From Nocardioides sp. InS609-2 (lineage in GTDB: Bacteria; Actinomycetota; Actinomycetes; Propionibacteriales; Nocardioidaceae): a stretch of 64,000 bases of DNA. Of this stretch, positions 9,127-17,089 are shown one piece after another. The position numbers and the translations under genes were made by a program. Under the pieces are notes generated by a model that worked only from the letters and a program-made list of their open reading frames with translations, was not told where the DNA came from and ran no database searches. Every line of letters begins with the position of its first letter. Within the stretch, counting starts at the first letter, position 1. The stretch is from positions 2,294,001-2,358,000 of the forward strand of contig NZ_CP060034.1 of assembly GCF_023208195.1 (NCBI RefSeq), written 5' to 3'.

Positions 9127-11322
9127 TCAGGTGACCGTCGTCAGCAGCTGCGTGGCGCGCGTGAGTGCGACGTACAGGGTGGCGCGCCCGGTCGCGGACT
9201 CTGCCTCGATCTCCGCAGGCCGCACGACCACGATGCCGTCGAACTCGAGTCCCTTCGTGTCGACGCCGGTCAGCACGACGATGCGGTCGTCGCCGCTGGG
9301 CGTGACCGACGAGTCGACCGCGGCACGAGCACCGGCCGCGTCGTCGGCGAACTCGGACCAGCCGGCCAGCCAGGCGTTGACCTCGCTGCGCCGGGCGACG
9401 GGTACGACGACCGCGACGGTGCCGGCGACCCGGCCCGCGACGTCGGCCACTGCCTCGCGAGCGACCCCTTCGAGGTCGTCGGCACCGGACACCTCGCGTG
9501 GCGCCACCCCGGTCGAGCGGACCGCGGTCGGCAGGTCGGCGTCGAGCCCGACTCGACGGGCGTACGCCGCGGCGTACTCGTAGATCTCGGCGGAGTTGCG
9601 GTAGTTGGTGGAGAGGTGGAACTCGTGGAGCGCCTTGCCCTCGAGCGCCTCGGCGCGGGCCTGTGCGGACTCCTCGGGCACCGGCCACGACGACTGCGCG
9701 GGGTCGCCGACGATGGTCCAGCTGGCGCCGCGGCCGCGACGGCCGAGCATCCGCCACTGCATCGGCGTGAGGTCCTGCGCCTCGTCGATGAGCACGTGGG
9801 CGTAGCCGTCGTCCTCGATGCGGTGGGTGGGCGGAGCCCACGACCGGCCGCTCGGGGCGTACTCGCGGTCGGCTGCCGTGGTGAGCTCCTGCAGGTCGAC
9901 GCCACCCTGGGCTGCGGTGAGGGTGTCCTCGTCCTCGTTCTGCTGCTGGGGCACGTCGCCGATGGCGTAGCGCAGCTCGTCGAGCAACGGCACGTCCTCG
10001 ACGCTGAGGCCATCAGTCGCCCACGACTTCGAGAGCAAGCGCTGGTCCTCGTCGCTGACGACGCCGTCGCCGACGCGCGCCAGGACCTCGGGGTCGCGGA
10101 GCCAGCCGAGCACCGTCATCGCATCGAGCGGCGGCCACCAGGAGACGGCGAAGTCGACGAACGCCTGGTTGGAGAGCATCTCGTCGTCGAAGTACTCGCG
10201 ACCGCGCTCACGCCCGCGCTCGCCGCGCACCTGGCGCCACATCGCGTCGAGGAGGCTGGGCGCCACGCGGGAGAGCTGGCGGTTGCGCCGGCCCTGCGTC
10301 ATCAGCTTGCGACGGACCCGGCCGAGGCTGGCCTGGTCGAGCCTGATGCGGTCGTCGCGCCAGAACACCGAGAACTCGCGCGGGCTGTTGGGGGCCTGTT
10401 GCCGCGCCGTACGACGCAGCAGCTCGGCCATGCGAGCGGAGCCCTTGACGTCGGCGACGGCCGGCTCGTCGTGGCGGGTGGCGCGCACGCCGTTGACGAC
10501 CTCGCCGAGGCTGCGCAGTGCTACGGCGGTCTCGCCGAGGCTGGGCAGCACCCGCTCGATGTAGCGCATGAAGACGCCGCTGGGGCCGACGACGAGCACG
10601 CCGCCGCCTTCGTAGCGGCGCCGGTCGGAGTAGAGGAGGTACGCCGCCCGGTGCAGCGCGACGACTGTCTTGCCGGTGCCGGGACCACCGGAGATCGAGG
10701 TCACGCCCCGGCCCGGTGCGCGGATCGCCTTGTCCTGCTCGGCCTGGATGGTGGCCACGATGGAGTGCATCGAGCGGTCGCGAGCCCGGGAGAGCTGGGC
10801 CATCAGCGCGCCCTCGCCGACCACGGGCAGGTCGGCGGCGGCGGGGTGCTCGGCGTCGAGCAGCTCGTCCTCGACCCCGACGACGGTGCGGTGGTCGGAC
10901 CGCAGCACGCGGCGTCGGACGACTTGCTGCGGCTCGGCGGCGGTGGCCTGGTAGAACACCGCGGCGGCCGGGGCGCGCCAGTCGATCAGGATCGAGTCGC
11001 GCTGGTCGTCGCGCAGCCCGATGCGGCCGATGTAGCGGGGCTCGGGGTCGAAACCCGGGTCGAGGTCGAGGCGGCCGAAGACCAGCCCCTCGTGGGCGGC
11101 GTCGAGCTGGGCGATCCGGCGCGCAGCCTGGAACACCATCGCGTCGCGCTCGACGAGCCCGCCCTCGTGCCCGAGGTGGGCGCGACCGTGACCCTCCGTC
11201 GCGAGCTGGGCAGCCGCGACGGCGGAGCGCTCCAGCTGGACGTAGACCCGGTCGACGAATGCCTGTTCGGCAGCGATCTCACGCTGCTCGAGCTGATCGG
11301 CCAACTCCGCTTCCCCCAACAC
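9127..11322 (-). CDS. helD: HelD-type RNA polymerase recycling motor ATPase (UvrD-like)
   Basis: 731 residues, GTG start. SF1 helicase-like motifs are plain: Walker A GGPGTGKT (212-219), Walker B/DEAQ as LIDEAQDLTPMQW, motif III WTIVGDPAQSS, motif IV LSTNYRNSAEIYEYA and a C-terminal TLYVALTRATQ. Upstream of Walker A is an N-terminal coiled-coil arm (1-75) and the IGRIGLRDD...ILIDWRAPAA segment typical of HelD and its actinobacterial HelR relatives. These proteins pull stalled RNA polymerase off DNA and, in some actinomycetes, relieve rifampicin inhibition; this activity is family knowledge. Monocistronic, after a 47-nt gap from the hydratase gene. Confidence 0.87.
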   Translation of the reverse strand: MLGEAELADQLEQREIAAEQAFVDRVYVQLERSAVAAAQLATEGHGRAHLGHEGGLVERDAMVFQAARRIAQLDAAHEGLVFGRLDLDPGFDPEPRYIGRIGLRDDQRDSILIDWRAPAAAVFYQATAAEPQQVVRRRVLRSDHRTVVGVEDELLDAEHPAAADLPVVGEGALMAQLSRARDRSMHSIVATIQAEQDKAIRAPGRGVTSISGGPGTGKTVVALHRAAYLLYSDRRRYEGGGVLVVGPSGVFMRYIERVLPSLGETAVALRSLGEVVNGVRATRHDEPAVADVKGSARMAELLRRTARQQAPNSPREFSVFWRDDRIRLDQASLGRVRRKLMTQGRRNRQLSRVAPSLLDAMWRQVRGERGRERGREYFDDEMLSNQAFVDFAVSWWPPLDAMTVLGWLRDPEVLARVGDGVVSDEDQRLLSKSWATDGLSVEDVPLLDELRYAIGDVPQQQNEDEDTLTAAQGGVDLQELTTAADREYAPSGRSWAPPTHRIEDDGYAHVLIDEAQDLTPMQWRMLGRRGRGASWTIVGDPAQSSWPVPEESAQARAEALEGKALHEFHLSTNYRNSAEIYEYAAAYARRVGLDADLPTAVRSTGVAPREVSGADDLEGVAREAVADVAGRVAGTVAVVVPVARRSEVNAWLAGWSEFADDAAGARAAVDSSVTPSGDDRIVVLTGVDTKGLEFDGIVVVRPAEIEAESATGRATLYVALTRATQLLTTVT

Positions 11323-11369
11323 TTGACGAGAACTGGCAAGAGAAGAACTCTACCCGTCACGGCTTTCGT

Positions 11370-12125
11370 CTATCGCTTCCGGGACAAGAACGCCGTCATC
11401 GCCTCGCGAGCCTCGTCGGACGCGAACAGCCTGGCGCTGAGTGTGGCCATCTCGGCGCCCCGCTCGTCGATGCGGGCGACGAGGTCGGCGTTGAGGATGC
11501 GCTTGGACTCGCGCAGCCCCTGCGCCGCCCCAGTGGCGAGGCTCTCGCAGACCCGGTCGACCTCAGCTTCGAGGTCGTCGGCAGGCACGGCCTTCGTGAC
11601 CAGCCCGTACACCGCGGCCTCGGTGCCGCTGAAGATCTCACCGCCCAGCGTGGTCAGCGCGGCGGCCCGCGGGTGCATGCGGTGGTGCACGGTCAGGCTG
11701 ATGATCGCGGCGGCCAGCCCGAGCTTGACCTCGGTGAGCGCGAACGTCGCCTCCTCGGCGCTGATCGCGATGTCGGCGGCCGCGACGATGCCGATGCCGC
11801 CGGCGCGGACCGCGCCCAGGTTGGCCGTGACGACCGGCTTGTCCATGGTGACGACGAGCCGCTGGAGCTCGACGATGCGCCGCGCCCCTTCCTCCATGCC
11901 GTCGGCGGTCGCCTCCGACAGGTCGGCGCCCGAGCAGAACACCTTCCCGCCGCTGCGGACCAGCACCACCCGCACCTCGTCGTCCGCGGCCGCCTGCTCG
12001 AGGAAGCCGAAGAGCTCGCTCACCAGCTGCCGCGACAACGCGTTGCGGTTGTGCGGGGAGTCGAGGGTGATCGTGGCGCGGGGCCCGGTGACGTCGTACT
12101 GCACGAGCGCGGTCATGGTGGCCAT
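11370..12125 (-). CDS. Enoyl-CoA hydratase/isomerase family protein
   Basis: 251 residues of crotonase fold. Visible features are the N-terminal ITLDSPHNRNALS, the oxyanion-hole region FCSGADLSEA, and the VTANLGAVRAGGIGIVAAADIAIS segment. The second oxyanion Gly sits in the latter. The usual second catalytic Glu positions are ALTEVKLGLA-like, consistent with hydratase activity, but substrate is open (acyl-CoA of fatty acid or branched-chain amino acid breakdown). The start is ATG 12125 or 12116. Upstream is the first long palindrome at 12145-12220, so it has its own transcript start. The AtuA/carboxylase operon at 28-37 kb lacks a hydratase and this gene could serve it; that is speculation. 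Confidence 0.85.
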   Translation of the reverse strand: MATMTALVQYDVTGPRATITLDSPHNRNALSRQLVSELFGFLEQAAADDEVRVVLVRSGGKVFCSGADLSEATADGMEEGARRIVELQRLVVTMDKPVVTANLGAVRAGGIGIVAAADIAISAEEATFALTEVKLGLAAAIISLTVHHRMHPRAAALTTLGGEIFSGTEAAVYGLVTKAVPADDLEAEVDRVCESLATGAAQGLRESKRILNADLVARIDERGAEMATLSARLFASDEAREAMTAFLSRKR

Positions 12126-12144
12126 CTTGTCAGCCCCGCCACAC

Positions 12145-12220
12145 CCATGTAACGCGGAGTTAAGTCAACTGGGACCCCCGCAGACCGGGCGCCCAGTCGT
12201 CCTAACTCCGCGTTACATGG
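12145..12220. repeat. Long imperfect palindrome, family A copy 1
   Basis: Two 29-nt arms pair with three mismatches around an 18-nt loop (12174-12191). The outer arm is CCATGTAACGCGGAGTTA, and its inverse complement ends the element. The loop and inner arm contain GCAGACCGGGCGCCCAG, shared with copy 2 at 13373-13440. It lies in the divergent region between the enoyl-CoA hydratase and the AbiEi-like gene. No coding function. Confidence 0.9.
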
Positions 12221-12326
12221 AAGCTTGACGGACCGATAGGCATCCACAGGAAGCCCGATCCGGCCGTCGTCCACAGGGACCGTCCGTCTCCCAGCAGCGG
12301 GTCCGCCGTACGACGCAGGGTGAGGC

Positions 12327-13328
12327 ATGCGCCTCGACATGTTGCCGGCCGTGCTGCCCGGCCATCACGGACTCATCACGCATACCGCCGCGATGTCGGC
12401 TGGGCTCGATCCAGCCGACGTGAATGCGCTGGTGCGCAGTGGCGAGTGGGTGCGCGTACGCCGCGGCGTCTATGCCAGGGCTGCCGACTGGTCCACCCTG
12501 CGCCACCGCAGCGACCGTTGCCGCCAGCTCTCCCGGGCGGCGAGCCTCAACATGTGGACCGACCATGTCCTCTCGCACGAGTCGGCCGCACTCGAACACG
12601 GGATGCCGGTGCTGCTGCGCGAGCCATTCCTGCCGCACGTCACCCGGCCCGGTGTCCTGGGTAGCCGGCGCCGCAACGGCGTCGTGCACCACAAGGCCGT
12701 CTTCCATGACAACCAGGTGGTCGAGCGCAACGGGTTCGCGGTGCTCGACCCGGCTCGTACGGCGGCCGACGTCGCCCGCTACTCCGGCGTGCGCGCGGGC
12801 TTGGTGGCATGCGACGCGGCGCTCCGGCTCGGCGCCAGCCACGCCGACCTGCGCCGGGCGATCGAGCCGATGACCTGCTGGCCAGGCGTCAGGACCGCGC
12901 GACACGCGATCGGTCTGGCGGACGCCAAGGCCGACGGCGCGGGCGAGTCCCTGGTGCGGCTGATGGTCCACGAGCTCGGCCAAGGCAGACCGCAAGCCCA
13001 GTTCGGCCTCACCGGCAGCGCCCGCACGGTCTTCTGCGACGTGAGGCTCGGTCGCCACATCTTCGAGTTCGACGGTCAGGTGAAGTACGAACCGCCCGAG
13101 CGCGGTGGCCTGGCCGACGACGACGCGTCGGGCGTGGTCTGGCAGGAGAAGCTGCGTCAGGACTGGATCGCAGCCCACCGGCTCGGCGTCTCGCGCGTCG
13201 TCTGGTCGGAGCTGATGCCGCCGCGCTGGGACGCCACGAGGGCCCGGCTCGCACGTGAGTACGCCGCCACGTGCCGCCTGTTCGGCACCGACATCTCCGA
13301 CCTCGCGGCGTACCGCGTCGCCGGCTGA
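12327..13328 (+). CDS. Lone AbiEi-like / DUF559-type protein
   Basis: 333 residues. The N-terminal 60 residues form a winged-helix-like domain (HHGLITHTAAMSAGLDP, VNALVRSGEWVRVRRGVYA), as in the AbiEi antitoxin N-terminal domain. The C-terminal 90 residues contain a PD-(D/E)XK-like core: VFCDVRLGRHIFEFDGQVKY, then WQEKLRQDWIAAHRLGVSRVVW, resembling DUF559/Vsr-fold proteins. AbiEi proteins are antitoxins of type IV abortive-infection systems paired with an AbiEii nucleotidyltransferase. No AbiEii gene is adjacent here, so the antitoxin role is doubtful. It stands alone, flanked on both sides by family A palindromes. Cytoplasmic; function unknown. Confidence 0.75.
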   Translation: MRLDMLPAVLPGHHGLITHTAAMSAGLDPADVNALVRSGEWVRVRRGVYARAADWSTLRHRSDRCRQLSRAASLNMWTDHVLSHESAALEHGMPVLLREPFLPHVTRPGVLGSRRRNGVVHHKAVFHDNQVVERNGFAVLDPARTAADVARYSGVRAGLVACDAALRLGASHADLRRAIEPMTCWPGVRTARHAIGLADAKADGAGESLVRLMVHELGQGRPQAQFGLTGSARTVFCDVRLGRHIFEFDGQVKYEPPERGGLADDDASGVVWQEKLRQDWIAAHRLGVSRVVWSELMPPRWDATRARLAREYAATCRLFGTDISDLAAYRVAG

Positions 13329-13372
13329 CCCAACACTCCTTGGCGTTGTTCGGGCTGCCGCCGAAATTTCAT

Positions 13373-13440
13373 GTAACGCGGAGTTAGGGCGACTGGGATA
13401 CCCGCAGACCGGGCGCCCAGACGCCCTAACTCCGCGTTAC
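13373..13440. repeat. Long palindrome, family A copy 2
   Basis: Two 25-nt arms (13373-13397 and 13416-13440) pair with a single mismatch around an 18-nt loop. The arm begins GTAACGCGGAGTTAGGGCGA. The loop/inner-arm CCCGCAGACCGGGCGCCCAG is identical to copy 1 except for its flanking base. Located between the AbiEi-like gene and the molybdoenzyme gene. It could also terminate transcription of the AbiEi-like gene. Confidence 0.92.
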
Positions 13441-13446
13441 AAGCCG

Positions 13447-13474
13447 CAATCCGAGAGGCCCTCCGCGACGAACA
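13447..13474 (+). promoter_or_regulatory. Candidate SigK-type promoter, possibly leaderless
   Basis: CAATCC at 13447-13452 is followed after 15 nt by ACGAACA (13468-13474). The core CAATCC-N16-CGAA has the same spacing as the stronger candidate at 15013-15041. The start codon at 13481 is only 7 nt beyond the -10, so the transcript would begin at or next to the ATG. Inference from motif similarity to the mycobacterial SigK consensus as I remember it (CCATCC, CCGAATC). Confidence 0.45.
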
Positions 13475-13480
13475 ACCTGC

Positions 13481-15010
13481 ATGGCCGATCGACTGCGCAC
13501 CGCCCTGAGAACGGGCATCCCTGGCGCCGCTGGTGGCGTCCTCGCCACGCTGGCCGGGCTGGCAGCCGCGCACCTCACCGCGGCCCTCACCGACCCGGCG
13601 ACGAGCCCGGTGGTCTCCATCGGGTCCACCGTCATCGACCTGACGCCGACCCCGGTCAAGGAATGGGCGGTCAGCAACTTCGGCACCGCCGACAAGCCGA
13701 TCCTGATCGGCTCGGTGTTCGCGGGCACCCTGGTTCTGGCCGGCATCGCCGGCATCCTCGCCCGCCGCAGGTTCCCGCTCGGCGCGGCGCTGCTCGTCGT
13801 ACTCACCGCTCTCGCCGGCGCCGCTGCACTGGCCCGCCCGACCGCGACCATCACCGATGTCATCCCCGCCGTGGTCGCCGCGATCGTCGGAGTGCTGACG
13901 CTTGCGCTGATCTTCCGAACCAGGACTGCGTCCGCCGAGGCCAAGACCGGCCCGCGCCTCTCGCGCCGTGGCATTCTCGGCATGGCCGCGGTCGCGGTCG
14001 CGGTCGGTGTCATCGGCGGAGCAGGCGAGTGGATCACCCGCGCGCGCAGCAGGATCGGCGACATCAAGCTGCCCCTGGCGGCAAAGAGGGCCAAGGCGCT
14101 GCCCGTTGGCCTCGAGGACCAGTACGCCGAGATCACCCCGCTGAGCACCTCGAACAGCAAGTTCTACCGCGTCGACACCCGGCTCACCGTGCCGATCGTC
14201 GACGTCGACTCCTGGTCGCTCACTATCGACGGTGACGTCGACAAGGAGCTCACGTTCAGCTTCGACGACCTGATGAAGATGTCGCTCGAGGAGCACGACA
14301 TCACCATGACGTGCGTCAGCAACGACGTCGGCGGCAAGTACATCGGCGCCGCGCGCTGGCTGGGCGTCCCGATCACCACGCTGCTCGACCAGGCGGGTGT
14401 CGGAAGCAAGGCCGACCAGATCCTCTCGACCGATGTCGACGGCTTCACCATCTCCACGCCGCTCGAGCTGGCCACCGACGGCCGCAACATGATGGTCGTC
14501 ATCGGCATGAACGGCGAGCCGCTCCCCCGCGAGCACGGCCTCCCGTGCCGGCTGATCACCCCCGGCATCTACGGCTTCGTCGGCGCCACCAAGTGGCTCA
14601 CCAAGCTCACGCTGACGACGTACGCCGAGCAGACGGCGTACTGGACCGAGCGTGACTGGGCCACCGACGCACCGATCAAGGTGTCCAGCCGCATCGACAC
14701 CCCCAAGCCGCTGGCGCGCCTCAAGCCCGGCAAGACGGCGATCGGTGGCGTGGCGTGGGCGCAAACGCGTGGCATCAAGACCGTCGAGGTCCGCATCGAC
14801 GGCGGCGCCTGGCAGCCGGCCGAGCTCGGCCCGGAGGTCAACCTCGACTACTGGCGCCAATGGTACCTGCCGTGGGACGCCCCCAATGGCACGCACATGC
14901 TCTCGGTCCGCGCGACCACCCAGGACGGCGAGGTCCAGACGGCTGCCCGGGCGACGCCGTTCCCCTCGGGAGCCAGCGGCATCCAGGAGGTCACGATCTT
15001 CGTCGAGTAG
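13481..15010 (+). CDS. Membrane-bound YedY/sulfite-oxidase-like molybdoenzyme
   Basis: 509 residues. The N-terminal 150 residues carry about four to five hydrophobic helices, followed by a linker with SRRGILGMAAVAVAVG (161-176), which resembles a further anchor. The oxidoreductase molybdopterin-binding domain spans about 210-400. The expected molybdenum-ligand cysteine is C278 in ITMTCVSNDVGG. ARWLGVPITTLLDQAG and GYTISTPLE-like segments follow. A C-terminal Mo-co dimerisation/Ig-like domain (about 415-509) completes the sulfite oxidase fold. Expected location is the outer membrane face. In this family, methionine-sulfoxide or sulfite redox chemistry is known, but the substrate here is open. 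Immediately upstream of fasciclin-sigK-rskA with a possible SigK promoter. Confidence 0.88.
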   Translation: MADRLRTALRTGIPGAAGGVLATLAGLAAAHLTAALTDPATSPVVSIGSTVIDLTPTPVKEWAVSNFGTADKPILIGSVFAGTLVLAGIAGILARRRFPLGAALLVVLTALAGAAALARPTATITDVIPAVVAAIVGVLTLALIFRTRTASAEAKTGPRLSRRGILGMAAVAVAVGVIGGAGEWITRARSRIGDIKLPLAAKRAKALPVGLEDQYAEITPLSTSNSKFYRVDTRLTVPIVDVDSWSLTIDGDVDKELTFSFDDLMKMSLEEHDITMTCVSNDVGGKYIGAARWLGVPITTLLDQAGVGSKADQILSTDVDGFTISTPLELATDGRNMMVVIGMNGEPLPREHGLPCRLITPGIYGFVGATKWLTKLTLTTYAEQTAYWTERDWATDAPIKVSSRIDTPKPLARLKPGKTAIGGVAWAQTRGIKTVEVRIDGGAWQPAELGPEVNLDYWRQWYLPWDAPNGTHMLSVRATTQDGEVQTAARATPFPSGASGIQEVTIFVE

Positions 15011-15012
15011 AT

Positions 15013-15041
15013 CCAATCCGTTACGAAGACTGCACCGAATC
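15013..15041 (+). promoter_or_regulatory. Candidate SigK-dependent promoter for the fasciclin gene
   Basis: CCAATCC (15013-15019) and CCGAATC (15035-15041) are separated by 15 nt. This closely matches the -35 CCATCC and -10 CCGAATC reported for mycobacterial SigK, as I recall it. Transcription would start near 15048, giving a 39-nt leader before the fasciclin ATG at 15087. It begins 3 nt after the stop of the molybdoenzyme gene. The encoded SigK lies 700 nt downstream, so positive autoregulation is likely. Confidence 0.65.
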
Positions 15042-15086
15042 CCTGTCGTCACCGCAGCAAGGCACAACTCATCGAAAGGTTTCATC

Positions 15087-15755
15087 ATGAAGCGCACCAC
15101 TCTCCGTACGGGTGGCTCCCTCGCCACCCTCGCTCTGACCCTGTCGCTGGGCCTCAGCGCCTGCGGCGGCGACGACACCGCTGCCGACTCCGGCACCGAC
15201 GCCGAGAGCTCGGCCCCGGCCGAGCCGACGCCCGAGGAGCCCTCGAGCGAGCCCGCAGCAGAAGGCGCTGCTGCTCAGGTCTTCGGTGAAGGCTGCGCAG
15301 CCGTTCCCCCCGACGGTGACGGTTCGTTCGATGGCATGGCCACCGAGCCTGTCGCCAACGCGGCCTCGGCCAACCCGCTCCTCAAGACGCTCGTCGCGGC
15401 CGTCACCAAGGCCGGCCTCGTCGACACCCTGAACTCGGCCGAGGACATCACCGTCTTCGCTCCGACCGACGACGCCTTCGCCAAGCTCCCGAAGAAGGAC
15501 CTGAAGGCCGTGCTGGCGGACAAGGCCCTGCTCACGCAGATCCTGACCCACCACGTCGTCGGTGGCGCGCTCACCCCGGAGACCCTGGCCGGCGACCACG
15601 ACACCCTCAACAAGGACACCGTCACGGTTGAAGGCAGCGGCGACGCGTTCACCGTCGACGCTGGCGGCGGCAACATGGCCAACGTCATCTGCGGCAACGT
15701 CCCGACTGCGAACGCCACGGTGTACATCGTCGACTCCGTGCTCATGCCTTCCTGA
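15087..15755 (+). CDS. Fasciclin-domain lipoprotein (MPT83/MPT70-like)
   Basis: 222 residues. A signal peptide with lipobox LGLSAC places the lipidated cysteine at C26. A low-complexity acidic/proline linker (29-60, PAEPTPEEPSSEP) leads into one fasciclin (FAS1) domain at about 80-222, with NSAEDITVFAPTDDAFAKL (FAS1 H1 box) and a closing NATVYIVDSVLMPS (H2 box). It should be anchored to the outer face of the membrane. In mycobacteria, MPT83 and MPT70 are major SigK targets, and this gene precedes sigK with a SigK-like promoter. ATG at 15087 is set by GAAAGG 7 nt upstream. Confidence 0.92.
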   Translation: MKRTTLRTGGSLATLALTLSLGLSACGGDDTAADSGTDAESSAPAEPTPEEPSSEPAAEGAAAQVFGEGCAAVPPDGDGSFDGMATEPVANAASANPLLKTLVAAVTKAGLVDTLNSAEDITVFAPTDDAFAKLPKKDLKAVLADKALLTQILTHHVVGGALTPETLAGDHDTLNKDTVTVEGSGDAFTVDAGGGNMANVICGNVPTANATVYIVDSVLMPS

Positions 15756-15768
15756 TCCTTCAGGCAGA

Positions 15769-16380
15769 ATGACTCGCATGTCTGGTCTCGCGTCCGTGCC
15801 CTCCGGTGGCACGTCATCGGACGGCACGGACGCGCCAGACCTCGGCGAGCTGCTGCGCCGCTCCTCTCGCGGGGACCAAGCAGCGTTCGCAGAGCTGTAC
15901 GACGCCACCTCGGCCCGGGTCTACGGACTCGTGCTCCGGGTGGTCCGCGATCCGGCTCAGGCCCAGGAAGTCACGCAAGAAGTCTTCCTCGAGACCTGGC
16001 GCACGGCCTCCCGGTTCGACGCCGCGAGGGGCAGCGCGATCTCGTGGCTCCTCACGATCTCTCACCGCAAGGGAGTCGATCGGGTCAGGTCCGCAGAAGC
16101 CGCAAGTCGCAGAGACACCTCGTACCACCAGACCAACCACACTGTCGCCCACGACACCACCGCCGAGTCGGCGGCGGCAGTGATCGAAGGCCAGCGCGTC
16201 AGGCAGGCCATGGCCGACCTGACAACAGCACAGCGCACCGCCATCGAGCTTGCCTACTTCGGCGGATACACACACACGGAGGTGGCCACGATGCTCGATC
16301 TGCCTGTGGGCACCGCCAAGACCCGCATCCGAGACGGACTCATCCGGCTGCGCGACACCATGGGAGTGGGACATGAGTGA
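15769..16380 (+). CDS. sigK: ECF RNA polymerase sigma factor SigK
   Basis: 203 residues. Sigma region 2 covers about 37-103 (FAELYDATSARVYGLVLRVV, QEVTQEVFLETWRTA) and region 4 about 145-195 (MADLTTAQRTAIELAYFGGY, VATMLDLPVGTAKTRIRDGL, the DNA-binding helix-turn-helix). The N-terminal 20 residues are unstructured. The ATG at 15769 is taken; a second ATG at 15778 is possible. The ribosome site CAGG is part of a small CCTGA-tcct-TCAGG hairpin that overlaps the fasciclin stop codon. It is followed by rskA with an 8-nt overlap, the standard arrangement for a sigma factor held by its anti-sigma factor. Identity as SigK rests on sequence type plus the conserved neighbours. Confidence 0.92.
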   Translation: MTRMSGLASVPSGGTSSDGTDAPDLGELLRRSSRGDQAAFAELYDATSARVYGLVLRVVRDPAQAQEVTQEVFLETWRTASRFDAARGSAISWLLTISHRKGVDRVRSAEAASRRDTSYHQTNHTVAHDTTAESAAAVIEGQRVRQAMADLTTAQRTAIELAYFGGYTHTEVATMLDLPVGTAKTRIRDGLIRLRDTMGVGHE

Positions 16381-17089
16381 CATCCACGCCCTCGTGGGCG
16401 CCTACGCCGTCGACGCAGTCGATGACCTGGAGCGGGCTCGCTTCGAGGAGCACCTCACCGCCTGCGATGACTGTCGCGCCGAGGTCGACGGCCTCCGTGC
16501 CACCGCCTCCATGCTCGCGTCCGCGACCCCCGTCGTCCCGCCCGCGTCACTGCGCGACTTCGTGCTGTCCGACATCGCGACCGTGCGGCCGCTGCCGCCC
16601 CTCGTCTCCACCTCGCACGAACGACGTCGGCGGTGGGCTCCCTTTCTGGCGGCCGCCGCGGCGGTCGTGATCGTCGCCGGTGTCGGCGCGACGTGGCAGC
16701 CCTGGAACGACCCCGCCGACAACCCGTCGGTGACCCTGAGTGCGGCCGACCGGGTGCTCCAGGCGCCCGACGCCGAGCAGGTCTCCCTCAAGATCGACCA
16801 GGCCAAGGCCACCGTCGTCCGCTCCAAGAGCCAGGGCCGCGCGGTCGTGGTCACCCAGGGCATGGCAGCGCCGCCGACCGGCAAGGTCTACGAGCTGTGG
16901 CTCCGCAACGACAAGGGCCGGCTCTTCCCGGCCGGGCTGATGCCCCCGGGCAGCGACAACACGGTGGTCCTCGAGGGTGACGCCACCCAGGCGACCGGTG
17001 TCGGCATCACGCTCGAGCCGGCTGGCGGCTCCAAGGTGCCGACCCAGCCCGCGCTCGCCATGTTCGAGTTCAGCGAGACCTCGGCGTGA
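16373..17089 (+). CDS. rskA: Membrane anti-sigma-K factor RskA
   Basis: 238 residues. The N-terminal cytoplasmic anti-sigma domain carries a ZAS-type motif H27-x3-C31-x2-C34 (EEHLTACDDC). One transmembrane helix lies at about 88-108 after SHERRRR. The extracytoplasmic RskA domain (about 115-238) includes GKVYELWLRNDKGRLFPAG. It binds and inactivates SigK; regulated intramembrane proteolysis releases the sigma factor in mycobacteria. The start ATG overlaps the sigK stop, and its own stop overlaps the GTG of the next gene, so sigK, rskA and the lipid-modification genes form one transcription unit. Confidence 0.92.
   Translation: MSDIHALVGAYAVDAVDDLERARFEEHLTACDDCRAEVDGLRATASMLASATPVVPPASLRDFVLSDIATVRPLPPLVSTSHERRRRWAPFLAAAAAVVIVAGVGATWQPWNDPADNPSVTLSAADRVLQAPDAEQVSLKIDQAKATVVRSKSQGRAVVVTQGMAAPPTGKVYELWLRNDKGRLFPAGLMPPGSDNTVVLEGDATQATGVGITLEPAGGSKVPTQPALAMFEFSETSA

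Noticed and set aside
8158..12228. A very long plus-strand open frame (over 1300 codons) across 8.2-12.2 kb
   Set aside because: It is the complement of the WsaF-like, HelD and hydratase genes. It is rich in Arg, Gly, Val, with no domain and no ribosome site. High GC keeps antisense frames open.
12327..13328. A complete AbiE type IV toxin-antitoxin system
   Set aside because: Only an AbiEi-like protein is present; neighbours on both sides are a hydratase and a molybdoenzyme, and no AbiEii nucleotidyltransferase is seen.
13373..13440. CRISPR repeat or array formed by the family A palindromes
   Set aside because: Only two copies, 1.2 kb apart, with a gene between them; no regular spacers and no cas genes.
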